Positions 35,500-43,152 of a DNA stretch of 58,661 bases are shown piece after piece. Every line of letters begins with the position of its first letter. Within the stretch, counting starts at the first letter, position 1. Origin of the DNA: Actinomadura latina NBRC 106108 (lineage in GTDB: Bacteria > Actinomycetota > Actinomycetes > Streptosporangiales > Streptosporangiaceae); assembly GCF_001552195.1 (NCBI RefSeq), contig NZ_BCQS01000044.1, positions 1 to 58,661 of the forward strand, written 5' to 3'. A program made the translations under genes and the position numbers. The notes below the pieces were generated by a model. It searched no databases. It was not told the origin of the DNA and was given only the letters and a program-made list of their open reading frames with translations.

Positions 35500-35526
35500 G
35501 ACGCCCCCGCCGCCGGCGGGGGCGTC
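35500..35526 (+). terminator. Strong hairpin terminator after satP
   Basis: A perfect 12-bp stem GACGCCCCCGCC / GGCGGGGGCGTC with a 3-base loop, 11 bases after the stop codon. No U-run is present. Confidence 0.8.
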
Positions 35527-35703
35527 CCCACGTCCAGACACTTTGAAAGCCCACACCCGCCGAACGCCCCCGTCACATGGGACGCCTCCGCAACCGCGCC
35601 CTCCCGGGCCCCCTACGTTCCGCACGGGCGGTCGTTGGACGACTAGGCAAGATCGCTTAACGAGTGTGAGAGATTGGTGAGAGGCGAGGCCCTCAGAGAG
35701 GAT

Positions 35704-35741
35704 TCAGGGCCCTGCCTCCCTACCGAGAAGCCGGGCCCTGA
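35704..35741 (-). terminator. Inverted repeat downstream of tRNA-Arg
   Basis: TCAGGGCCC (35704-35712) and GGGCCCTGA (35733-35741) form a perfect 9-bp stem with a 20-base loop, just past the 3' end of the tRNA-Arg on the minus strand. It is a likely transcription terminator. Confidence 0.5.
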
Positions 35742-35758
35742 CCTGTGCAAACTCTGTG

Positions 35759-35831
35759 CGCACCCGAAGGGATTCGAACCCCTAACCTTCTGATCCGTAG
35801 TCAGATGCTCTATCCGTTGAGCTACGGGTGC
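35759..35831 (-). tRNA. tRNA-Arg (anticodon ACG)
   Basis: A 73-base cloverleaf on the minus strand. The acceptor arms GCACCCG and CGGGTGC pair, the D-arm reads TAGCTCAACGGATAGAGCA, the anticodon loop CTACGGA carries ACG, and the T-arm contains GGTTCGAATCC. No CCA is encoded. It decodes CGU-type codons, after conversion of the anticodon A to inosine. Confidence 0.95.
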
Positions 35832-35902
35832 CTGACGGAGCCAACTGTACCGGCTTCGTGGACCTGTCCGCGAATCGGTTGGCCGATGCGAGGTTACGGA
35901 AG

Positions 35903-35918
35903 TGTGACTTGAGTCACG
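35903..35918. promoter_or_regulatory. CRP/GlxR-like binding site
   Basis: TGTGA-cttgag-TCACG (35903-35918) matches the CRP-family consensus TGTGA-N6-TCACA except for the last base. Its inner part GTGACT-tg-AGTCAC is a perfect palindrome. It lies about 105 bases upstream of the lipoprotein start, so cAMP-responsive control is a reasonable inference. Confidence 0.6.
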
Positions 35919-36023
35919 GAACCCTCCGTCGGGGCGGTACGCCAAAGGGGGGATCTCAGACGGGGGTGACGCGGGTCGTCCTGCTCCCGTCCGAAGCCCA
36001 ACCCCCCTTGAAGGAGAACCCTC

Positions 36024-36455
36024 ATGCGCATATCCGCCACCAAGCTGGTCGGCGTTCTCGCCGTCGGCGGCTTGATGCTCGGCTCCACGGGCTGTGGCGC
36101 GGTCGACGCCATCGCCGGTGGAAAGAAGACGACCGCCTGCAAGAACATCGAGACCGAACTGCGGAGCTTCTCCACCGGTGGGATGTCGATGACGTCGCCG
36201 AGCGGCGCCTCCGCGACCGCACAGAAGTTCACGGACACGGCCGCCAAGGTCCGGTCGGAGGGCCAGAGCGCCGGCGGTGACGTCGAGACCGCCGCGACCG
36301 CGTTCGCGGGCGACCTCGACCAGACCGCCGACATGCTCCGGAAGCTGGGCTCCGGCGACACCTCGTCCATCGGACGGCCCGACACCGGCGCCATGCAGCA
36401 GCACGGCAACGACCTGGCCAAGGCCTGCGGCTTCACCGGGTTCCGCCTGGGCTGA
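36024..36455 (+). CDS. Small lipoprotein
   Basis: A 143-aa protein with a lipoprotein signal peptide (VGVLAVGGLMLGSTGC, Cys about 24) and a helical Ser/Thr/Ala-rich mature part. It has two further Cys (KKTTACKNIE and AKACGFTG) that could pair. AAGGAG precedes the ATG. No family recognised. It is a single-gene unit between the CRP-like site and a hairpin terminator. Confidence 0.75.
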   Translation: MRISATKLVGVLAVGGLMLGSTGCGAVDAIAGGKKTTACKNIETELRSFSTGGMSMTSPSGASATAQKFTDTAAKVRSEGQSAGGDVETAATAFAGDLDQTADMLRKLGSGDTSSIGRPDTGAMQQHGNDLAKACGFTGFRLG

Positions 36456-36466
36456 CCGTCGAGGCT

Positions 36467-36490
36467 TCGCTCCCGCGGCCCCGGGAGCGA
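36467..36490 (+). terminator. Hairpin terminator after lipoprotein gene
   Basis: TCGCTCCCG (36467-36475) and CGGGAGCGA (36482-36490) form a perfect 9-bp stem with a 6-base loop, 12 bases beyond the stop. Confidence 0.75.
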
Positions 36491-36592
36491 CACGTCCTCG
36501 GCGGTTTCCCACTATGCTTCTCGGGCCACGGGACGCAGGCTTTGCCGGTTGGCTCGCCGAACCGGTAACCTGTCCTGAGCCTGATGGCTACT

Positions 36593-36684
36593 GGAGGATT
36601 CGCCTAGTCCGGTCTATGGCGCCGCACTGCTAATGCGGTTTGGGTGCAAGCCCATCCGGGGTTCAAATCCCCGATCCTCCGCCA
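36593..36684 (+). tRNA. tRNA-Ser (anticodon GCT), integration site
   Basis: A 92-base class II tRNA including an encoded CCA end. The acceptor arm GGAGGAT pairs with ATCCTCC, the anticodon stem/loop is CGCACTGCTAATGCG with GCT, a long variable arm follows, and the T-arm is GGGGTTCAAATCCCC. It decodes AGC/AGU. An integrase gene pointing towards its 3' end begins only ~160 bases away, so this is the probable attachment site of the mobile element to the right. Confidence 0.95.
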
Positions 36685-36691
36685 CTCTGAC

Positions 36692-36733
36692 CAGGGACTT
36701 CGTCCAAGATCTCAGTCTTGAGCGAAGTCCCTG
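36692..36733. other. Long hairpin directly after tRNA-Ser
   Basis: CAGGGACTTCG (36692-36702) and CGAAGTCCCTG (36723-36733) form a perfect 11-bp stem. Inside it CAAGA (36705-36709) and TCTTG (36716-36720) can form a second stem with a 6-base loop. It is either the tRNA terminator or part of the integrase attachment site, since it lies 8 bases from the tRNA end and next to the integrase gene. Confidence 0.6.
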
Positions 36734-36845
36734 TCGCATTCCAGATGTCCGTTTTTCCTGGCCTGGTGTGCACATGGTGTGCACGGGAGGTCGGCGGAGT
36801 GCTTTCGTCGCCGGACGATGCGGGTGCTGACCGGCTCGACTTTGA

Positions 36846-38417
36846 TTACCCTGCGTGTTGGCCGCGCCGGTTGCGGCGGTCCGCGAATGAGATCACGTTG
36901 GTGGCGTCGGACGGTCTCGGCTGCGGTCGGCGAGGGACGACCGCGGCCACCGCCTCGGCCGCTGCCCTGGACACCTCGGGAAGTACCGAGGTGTAGGTGT
37001 CGGCGGTGAACGAGTGGCGGGCATGGCCGAGCGTCTCGCTGATCACTTTCATGTTGACGTTGCCGAGCAGGGCGAGCGTCGCGGCTCCGTGCCGGAGGTC
37101 GTGGAAGCGGATCGGCGGCAGCGGCTCACCTCCCGTCGCCACCTGGACGGTGCGAACAGAGATCCGGTGGTGACGAGCGATCCTGTTGATGGGCCAGCCT
37201 TCGATGGAGTGCTTGTCCTGGACGAGTCCGTACTTCTTGATCAGGTCCTCGAACCGTGTGGAGATCCACTGGGGACGCAGGCCTGCCCCGTCCTCGCGGG
37301 TGAAGACCCGTCCGGAGTCCACCCACACCTCGGGGCCGGCGGCGGATCTTTCACGTTCCTGAACGACCCGCCAGTCCAGCAGGACCGAGATGGTCGCCTC
37401 GTCCAGCGCCACGGTGCGCTCGCCGGCCTCGGACTTGGTGTCGTCGTACTCGTCGGCCTGGCTCTCGGAACCAGGGCGCGTCTCGCGGACGGTCAGCGTG
37501 CCTGTGCCCTGGAGGTCGGTGTCCGCCCAGGCCAGTCCCGCGACTTCGGCTCGACGCAACCCGCGGAAGGCGACCAGATGGAACAGGGCGTACAACCGCT
37601 CGTCCGCGATGAAGTCGAGGAAGGCGCCCGTCTGGGCGGGCGTCCAGACCATCACCGGCCCAGGTACCTTGCCGGTCTCCTGCCACCGCTGGACGCGTTC
37701 GGTCGTCCAGACGAGCGGCTTCGCCCGCCTTCCCCTGACGCGTGGTGTTTCTACGTGCGCGATCGGGTTCTCCCGCAGTCGCTTGGACTTCACCGCCCAG
37801 TTGAGAGCCGAGAGCAGAACCGCATGGATCTTCCTCACCCGCGTCGGGGAGATGGGCTTGGTCTGTTTGCGGCGGGGAGCCTCTCCGACCTTGAGCTGTC
37901 GCGTTGAGTACGCGCGGACTTCAAGCAGGCGCCGGAGCATCTCGCTCGGCTTCGCCCCCTCGGGGAGGGGGCGGTTGATCTGCATGATCGCCTCGTACAG
38001 GGCGATCACGTGCTTGTCCCTGAGGTCGACCAGCTTGAGGTGTCCCAGGCCGGGCACCAGGTAGAGCTGGACGATCTCCGTATAGTCCGCGAACGTCGAG
38101 GCGGACAGGCTCTCCTTCTTAGCCGGAAGCCAGATCGTCTCCAGGTAGGCGCCCGTCTTCAGGCTCCGATCGAGTTGCCGTCCATGGATCTCGAACTTGG
38201 CGAGTTCTTCCGTGAGCGCTTGCTGCGCGGCCTTCTTCGTCTTGAACGGGCCGACGGTCGGCTGTCTTCGTCGACCGCTGCTTCCTGCGGGTGCGTCGTA
38301 GCGCGCCCACCATGCTCCGTGATCGCGGTTGACCAGCTTCGGGCACTTGCCCGCAGGGTACTTCTCACCGGTTTCGAGATTGCGGCAACCGCAGCGCTTG
38401 TAGGTCGTGCCTCGCAT
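36846..38417 (-). CDS. int: Site-specific tyrosine integrase
   Basis: A 523-aa tyrosine recombinase. The N-terminus has a Cys-containing Arm-DNA-binding region (RGTTYKRCGCRNLETGEKYP, residues 2-21), then a SAM-like core-binding domain (~110-220). The catalytic domain has R in FRGLRRAEVAGLAW, HxxR in HDLRHGAATLAL and H plus Tyr in LGHARHSFTADTYTSV. The ATG at 38417 has GGAGGAG; the open frame upstream is unlikely to be coding. Located next to tRNA-Ser and xis. Confidence 0.92.
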   Translation of the reverse strand: MRGTTYKRCGCRNLETGEKYPAGKCPKLVNRDHGAWWARYDAPAGSSGRRRQPTVGPFKTKKAAQQALTEELAKFEIHGRQLDRSLKTGAYLETIWLPAKKESLSASTFADYTEIVQLYLVPGLGHLKLVDLRDKHVIALYEAIMQINRPLPEGAKPSEMLRRLLEVRAYSTRQLKVGEAPRRKQTKPISPTRVRKIHAVLLSALNWAVKSKRLRENPIAHVETPRVRGRRAKPLVWTTERVQRWQETGKVPGPVMVWTPAQTGAFLDFIADERLYALFHLVAFRGLRRAEVAGLAWADTDLQGTGTLTVRETRPGSESQADEYDDTKSEAGERTVALDEATISVLLDWRVVQERERSAAGPEVWVDSGRVFTREDGAGLRPQWISTRFEDLIKKYGLVQDKHSIEGWPINRIARHHRISVRTVQVATGGEPLPPIRFHDLRHGAATLALLGNVNMKVISETLGHARHSFTADTYTSVLPEVSRAAAEAVAAVVPRRPQPRPSDATNVISFADRRNRRGQHAG

Positions 38418-38876
38418 GTCTCCTCCTTCGGGAACGGTTCGTTCCGTGGTGGCGGGGGCTGCGCAACGGCTCTGCGGGAGTTGCTCTATTCGCGAGGCCG
38501 TCTCCCAGTCGGACACCACTCGATTCACGCCGAGCTCCTCGTCAATCTCGGTGAGCTTCAGGCGGGTGTAAGGGGCTTCGCAGAACGCTTCCTGCCGGGC
38601 AGCGAGGCCCTCGATCGCCTCACGGGCAGGGGGTGACGGGAGGTCCCGGGGCACAGAAGGGAGGCAGTGGCGTTCTGCTGCTGCACGCTCACGGTGAGTC
38701 AACTACAGGCAGGTAGATCTTTTCAAGCACAGCCTTGATGGTTGAAAGCCGAGGTCAGACGCCCTGCGCCGGGATGCCGAGCTTCGTCGCCATCCCGGCG
38801 CCGGGCGGTCTCTCTCCGGACTTGCCAGCCACTCCTTGGTTCACTCGGAATCAGCGAGCCAGCCGACTCCTGAGGA

Positions 38877-39077
38877 CTACGTGACGCCGAGCAACTTGCG
38901 GAGTTCCGCGGTCGGCACTCGGTAGGTGGTGCCGACTCGGATGATGCGACAGGGGAAGTCGCCACGCTTCGCCAGCTCGTAGGCGTACGTACGAGAGAGT
39001 CCAAGTGCGCGAGCGGCGGTCATGATGCTGACGACCGTGGGGAGAGTGTCGAGGTCTTTGTGGTGCATGGTCTGCAT
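38877..39077 (-). CDS. xis: Excisionase / HTH DNA-binding protein
   Basis: A 66-aa protein with a MerR/HTH_17-type helix-turn-helix (SIMTAARALGLSRTYAYELA, then FPCRIIRVGTTYRVPTAEL). GGAGG lies before the ATG at 39077. Such proteins direct the integrase towards excision. Its position beside int and the relaxase supports this. Confidence 0.85.
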   Translation of the reverse strand: MQTMHHKDLDTLPTVVSIMTAARALGLSRTYAYELAKRGDFPCRIIRVGTTYRVPTAELRKLLGVT

Positions 39078-39137
39078 TCGGATGCCTCCGTGTCTTGGTG
39101 TGTGGAGGTGGGGCGATGCCTCGCCATGGCGAACTTG

Positions 39138-40955
39138 TTAGCGGCGCCGGCGGCTTGGGTTAGTTGGTGCCGTGGGGCCGGTCGGTGCGGGGCGACTGGA
39201 GGCCGTGGGTGGCAGCGGAGCCCACGGGTTGGGAAACGCGGCCATGGCGAGACGCCCTTGTGAGGGCATGGCTGCCTGTGCGGATTGACGTGGAGCGTTG
39301 TCGGGGTCGGCGGGTTTTGCTGCGCGGACCTGGGCGGTGGCTTTTCGGGCGGCGTCGGCTTGGGCTTGGCGGTGCTGGAGTCGGCGGAGCTCAGCGATGG
39401 TGTCGAGCAGGTTGATGAGGTTGGAAATCAGCAGCATCGCCGACACCGCCGTCCGGTCCATGGCCCCGGTTAGCGCGAGAAGCCGGGCTGTGGTCCGCAA
39501 GGCGTTGCCAGCAGGAGTGGGGCGAGGAAGACGCCCGTAGGGTGCGCGAGCGGCGCGGTCGTAGGTGTCGGCTGCGCGGCGGAGGTGGTGGTTCCCGGTT
39601 GCTTGGGCAGCCGCGTGAAGGGCATCGGACGCAGCCCAGCAGGCGTCCTGACCTGCGTGTGGATTGACAGCCAGGTCGCGCCGGAGATGAGCTGTGGCGT
39701 GGGCAGCAGCACGGGCGGCGTCGTCGTAGAAGGCCTGCCGTTCCTCGACAGTGAGGTCGTCGTCGATCGTTGGTGCGGGGCCGGTCGCGGGCGAGGTCCA
39801 GCGTTGCTGGAGGCGCGTCAGTGAGAGGTCATCTGCAAGGCGGCTTCCCGCGTGCCAGGTCGGTTCTTCGTCACCGTGGCCTGTGGGGAACGCGACGGCG
39901 TAGCCGGTGATCTGGCCAGGCGTGTGCTGGCTATCGCGAACCTTGACCAGGAGGCCGTAGTCCTGGAGTCGGCTGAGGAACTCAGTGGTCGTCCGGGCTT
40001 CGTCCGCGGCGCGGCGGACGGCCGTCCGCAGCACGGCCCGCTTCGTCCGCTCGGACAGGTGCCGTCCGTCCAGCGGACCGACGGCGGACGAACTGCGGAC
40101 CGAGCCGTCCGCACCTGCCCAGCGGTGGCGAAGTTTGGGCAGCGTGAGGTCCGAGGCAAGCTTGCCTCCCCCGTACCAGACCGGCTGCCCGTCCGCGTTC
40201 ACATCGCCAGGCGCAGCCACCGCATACCCAGTGAGTTCACCGGCCGTCCGCTGGCTGAAGCGCCGTTTCACCAGGACACCGTCGGCTTCGAGGCGCTCGA
40301 AAAACTCGCTCTCGCTGCAGGCGCCGGCGGCTGCCGCCTGGACTTTGCGGCGCAGGAGGGTTCGGGATGGCATTGGCTGGCCACGGCGGACGGCCTTCTC
40401 GGTCTCGCCGCGTTTGGGACGGCGGGCCGCTGTGCGGTCCGCCGGCGCCGTGGAACGCAGACCGAACCGCTCCTCCACCGCCCGGCACGCGTCGCGGACC
40501 CGGTACCCGTCGTTCCATACCTCTGGACGGACGCCGTCCGGTCGCGCCAGCGTGGCCACGATGTGGACGTGGTCGTCGGCGTGGCGGACGGCGATCCAGC
40601 GGACGGCGTCCACGTCCCCCATCGGAGCCAACCCGGTCCGCTGCATGATCTCGGCCGCGATCTGCGCCCATTGCCCATCGGCCAGGACCGGGTCCTCAGG
40701 AGCGGCCCGCACCGCGCAATGCCAGACGGGCTTGCGGTAGTTCCGTTCACCGAGCAACGCCAGCGGCTGTGTCAGCAGACCCTCCAAATGACGAAAGTCC
40801 CGGCGACCATCAGGCCCCACCCCCGGCTCCAGACCGGCCGCGTCCTCGAAGCCCGCCACAATGTGCGGGTTGTAATGCTCGCCGTTGGTGCCCGGACCGT
40901 AGAGGTAGCGCAGCAACCCCTGGACCCGAACGCCCCGCAAGACCTTCCCGATCAC
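39138..40955 (-). CDS. Relaxase/mobilization nuclease
   Basis: A 605-aa relaxase. The N-terminal domain (~1-170) has the metal-binding His triad in RHADDHVHIVATL and the opening MIGKVLRGVRVQGLLRYLYG typical of actinobacterial MOB relaxases. Two homologous internal segments (about 190-290 and 300-400, each containing TxGxxTGYAVAxP) suggest a duplicated accessory domain. The C-terminus is Ala/Pro/Arg-rich. It would nick the transfer origin so that the element can be mobilised by a helper conjugation system. Confidence 0.9.
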   Translation of the reverse strand: MIGKVLRGVRVQGLLRYLYGPGTNGEHYNPHIVAGFEDAAGLEPGVGPDGRRDFRHLEGLLTQPLALLGERNYRKPVWHCAVRAAPEDPVLADGQWAQIAAEIMQRTGLAPMGDVDAVRWIAVRHADDHVHIVATLARPDGVRPEVWNDGYRVRDACRAVEERFGLRSTAPADRTAARRPKRGETEKAVRRGQPMPSRTLLRRKVQAAAAGACSESEFFERLEADGVLVKRRFSQRTAGELTGYAVAAPGDVNADGQPVWYGGGKLASDLTLPKLRHRWAGADGSVRSSSAVGPLDGRHLSERTKRAVLRTAVRRAADEARTTTEFLSRLQDYGLLVKVRDSQHTPGQITGYAVAFPTGHGDEEPTWHAGSRLADDLSLTRLQQRWTSPATGPAPTIDDDLTVEERQAFYDDAARAAAHATAHLRRDLAVNPHAGQDACWAASDALHAAAQATGNHHLRRAADTYDRAARAPYGRLPRPTPAGNALRTTARLLALTGAMDRTAVSAMLLISNLINLLDTIAELRRLQHRQAQADAARKATAQVRAAKPADPDNAPRQSAQAAMPSQGRLAMAAFPNPWAPLPPTASSRPAPTGPTAPTNPSRRRR

Positions 40956-40976
40956 GACGCAACGCTCAAAGCGCGA

Positions 40977-41398
40977 TCACGGCAGCCGCCTTCTCAACTC
41001 CTCGGCCAGCTCGTCCAGCTTGCAGACCGTCTGCGCGGCGGCGCGGGCATACCACTGGATCGTCGACGACACCTCCCCCGAATTCAGCGCGGTGACAGCC
41101 TGGTTGAGATTGACGCCGATCCGCTGCGCTTGACCGCGCGCCTGCATGACGGCCCGCAGTACCTCGCGCATCTCGTTGTGCTCTGCTCGCGGCGTCCCGG
41201 TCGCCGCAGCCAGCAACTCAGCGCCGCCCAGGCCGCGGTCGCCAGCCGCTCACGCTCGGCGGCTCTCGACACCGCCGCGTGCTCGTCGTCCGACAACAGG
41301 ATGTACAACACCCGCCTCCGCTTCGACTCGCCACGAGCTCGGCGGTGACGTCGCCTCGCCATGCTCGACGAGGACTCGCCGCACCCCTCTTCGACCAT
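40977..41398 (-). pseudogene. mobC: MobC relaxosome accessory protein, frameshifted
   Basis: The first frame starts at the ATG 41398 (AGGAGG upstream) and reads through a basic ribbon-helix-helix-like start (RRHRRARGESKRRRVLYILL, LSDDEHAAVSRAAERERLATAAWAA). The MobC pattern then continues in another frame as AELLAAATGTP to NLNQAVTALNSG and ELAEELRRRLP (to 40977). The switch is near 41215-41230. The 422-base span is not a multiple of three. This could be a sequencing error, a true mutation or a programmed frameshift. It is next to the relaxase, as in functional mob modules. Confidence 0.7.
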
Positions 41399-41880
41399 CA
41401 GCCTCCTGACCTGGGATCGCGCTCGATCCCGCTCCCACTGCGGACCGCGCCCGGTCCACAGCCGATAACGCTTGCGTTTTCCATTTCTTCCCTGCGCCCT
41501 GCGCCAGCGGGATGCAGGGCGCAGGGGACCGCGTCGGCGCCCAGCTTCTCTCATCGCCCGCGAGTCAGCTACTTTGAGCATCGGCGTGGCGGACTGTCAT
41601 TCAAAATCAGCGTTCAGACCGCAGAACCTACGGATGCCCGAGGCCTGGTCAACTTGATGAGCAGGACCAACGTCCGCTCATGCCGATGACCGGACGGTTC
41701 CAAATCTTTGGACAGACGAGGTCAACAACCCACGATGGGAGTGCCGCAATCGTCTCGGGCGTGGCTTGGGGAGCACTCCGCAGCGGGTAGGTCGATTGTT
41801 GGTGACCCGGCATGTTCATGTCGACGGAGCGGCGAAGGGGGCTGTGTAACCTTCTCTGAACTACTTCTGAGCTGGGGTTT
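41399..41880. other. Intergenic region, no gene seen
   Basis: 482 bases between mobC and the next minus-strand gene. Short ORFs here show no family resemblance. The region may contain the promoter of the mob genes. An oriT could also lie here or beside the relaxase, but I cannot identify one. Confidence 0.4.
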
Positions 41881-42165
41881 TCAGCTGATGCCGATGGCGT
41901 AGGGCAGGTCGAGGGCCGTCATTCTGCGGTCGGGATCGGTCTCTTCTTCGGCGCAGGTTGTGATCAGCGCTGCGAGGTCGCGTTGCTGGTCGGCGGGGAG
42001 AGCCTGCATGAGCGCGGCGACGGGTTCCAGGAGTCGCATGGCGATATCGAGGTCGACGAGCTGGAGCGCCTGGTCGGCGAGTTCGTCGCTGCCGGCGTCG
42101 ACATGTGGCTCGGCCGCGCCGCCAAGCGCTAGGGCCCGGGTGGCGGCGTCTCGCCGGCTGGTCAC
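41881..42165 (-). CDS. Small hypothetical protein, coupled to lipoprotein
   Basis: A 94-aa acidic protein with GTG start overlapping the stop of the upstream lipoprotein gene as GTGA. It has a Leu-rich segment (LVDLDIAMRLLEPVAALMQA) and ends ETDPDRRMTALDLPYAIGIS. No named family recognised; the truncated 51-aa ORF at 42599-42754 appears related at ALTGLLIDIDLSDDDIDP, suggesting a small gene family on the element. Confidence 0.6.
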   Translation of the reverse strand: MTSRRDAATRALALGGAAEPHVDAGSDELADQALQLVDLDIAMRLLEPVAALMQALPADQQRDLAALITTCAEEETDPDRRMTALDLPYAIGIS

Positions 42166-42560
42166 AACGCCGAGGATCGCCGGGGACGTCCGCAGTAGAG
42201 CTGGACGGCGATGTCCGCCCGCGCGGCCTTGTCGCGCAGTGCGGCATACTCCGGACTGATCGTGTCCAGGTCGTTGGGGTGCGCGATCTCATATTTGCCC
42301 TGCGCCTCGAATGCCCGGGTCCAGGCGTCGGCCAGCGACGCGGCCTTGTCGTCCTTCAGCTTCGGCTTCATGGCGCGCAGCTGCGAAGCTGCTTGCAGGT
42401 ATAGCGCGGAGAGATTCCTGAGATCCGTCACGGGCTTCGCCACGACGGTGTTCACGCGGGCGCAGTCCGCTGCCTTTGTCTCGTGGCCGTCCGAGCACGC
42501 CGCCAGTGTGCTGGCCAGCGCCACGGCGCCCAGGAACGCCGCAACATGAGAGATGTTCAC
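42162..42560 (-). CDS. Small lipoprotein
   Basis: A 132-aa protein with a clear lipoprotein signal (VAAFLGAVALASTLAAC, Cys 22). The mature part is helical with Cys in ADCARVNTV and LYCGRPRR, possibly a disulphide. It is translated together with the following 94-aa gene (4-base overlap). Function unknown. Confidence 0.7.
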   Translation of the reverse strand: MNISHVAAFLGAVALASTLAACSDGHETKAADCARVNTVVAKPVTDLRNLSALYLQAASQLRAMKPKLKDDKAASLADAWTRAFEAQGKYEIAHPNDLDTISPEYAALRDKAARADIAVQLYCGRPRRSSAL

Positions 42561-42598
42561 CCGGCAATCCTGGCATGAATCACCCTTTCGCCGACAGT

Positions 42599-42754
42599 TC
42601 AGCGGGCGAGCGTTGTACTAGGGGGATCCGCGCGAGTCCGCGATGTAAGGACAATGCGATGTAAGGGCAAAGGGTCGATATCGTCGTCGCTGAGGTCGAT
42701 GTCGATGAGCAGGCCGGTGAGGGCTCTGGCGAGAGCGCGGTCGAGGCCGGTCAT
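42599..42754 (-). CDS. Truncated 51-aa small protein
   Basis: Starts at the ATG 42754, which overlaps by one base (TGATG) the stop of the broken kinase gene. The sequence begins MTGLDRALARALTGLLIDID and ends in a low-information tail (TSRTRADPPSTTLAR) that looks like an out-of-frame remainder. The start looks like a relative of the 94-aa protein nearby, so this is probably a fragment. Confidence 0.4.
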   Translation of the reverse strand: MTGLDRALARALTGLLIDIDLSDDDIDPLPLHRIVLTSRTRADPPSTTLAR

Positions 42755-42972
42755 CACGGGTTCCTTGCTGGATCGGGCGGGAGAGTGCTGCGGCCGGCGT
42801 GGTCCGGCATCGCCTCGTCGGTCGAGTACACGCGCATGCCGTACCGGGCCGCGATACGCCGGGCGATGGTCGACTCGCCCGCTCCGCTGCCGCCGCCGAT
42901 CCAACGGACATGCCGCAACCGTTCCCGCAGCGCAGCAGCCTCGGCGACGTCCTCGCCCTCGTCAGGCCTCAT
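42754..42972 (-). pseudogene. Truncated P-loop kinase with altered Walker A
   Basis: A 72-aa frame from the ATG 42972 with a helical start and the P-loop VRWIGGGSGAGESTIARRIA, in which the invariant Lys of GxGKST is Glu. It then reads YGMRVYSTDEAMPDHAGR and stops after a short non-matching tail (STLPPDPARNP). This resembles the start of an actinobacterial adenylate/uridine-kinase-like protein of about 200 aa; most of the protein is missing. Calling it a pseudogene rests on the truncation and the lost Lys. Confidence 0.6.
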
Positions 42973-43022
42973 GCATCCACCAACTATCCGACCCGGAACC
43001 CGACCCACCCGGCCGCGAAGCA

Positions 43023-43045
43023 CCCACAAGTATCCGCACATGCCG
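43023..43045 (-). promoter_or_regulatory. Shared upstream element, copy 1
   Basis: On the minus strand the sequence is CGGCAnnnGCGGATACTTGTGGG, 50 bases before the ATG of the truncated kinase. The same 5+15-base pattern recurs at 51302-51324 before another minus-strand gene at nearly the same distance, so it looks like a shared promoter or operator element. Confidence 0.5.
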
Positions 43046-43152
43046 CCGAGCGCGCTGCTGCCGGAGCCGATGGGCGGAGGGCCTTGGTGCGGGCAGATAG
43101 CTGTCGCCGTGAGGAGCGTTCTGTAACAGCGCCCGATGACACGCTGTGGACG

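Larger units (their letters stand above)
36593..41398. mobile_element. Recombination/mobilization module of an integrative mobilizable element
   Basis: In order: tRNA-Ser, tyrosine integrase, excisionase, relaxase and mobC, all on the minus strand after the tRNA. There is no FtsK/TraB or type IV secretion gene, so the element would need a helper for transfer. The other end is not defined: no second copy of the tRNA 3' end was seen in the window. The accessory cargo may extend to about 56 kb, where a second integrase remnant lies. Confidence 0.65.

Noticed and set aside
37395..38064. Antisense frames over the integrase
   Set aside because: They are shadows of the integrase and show no motif.
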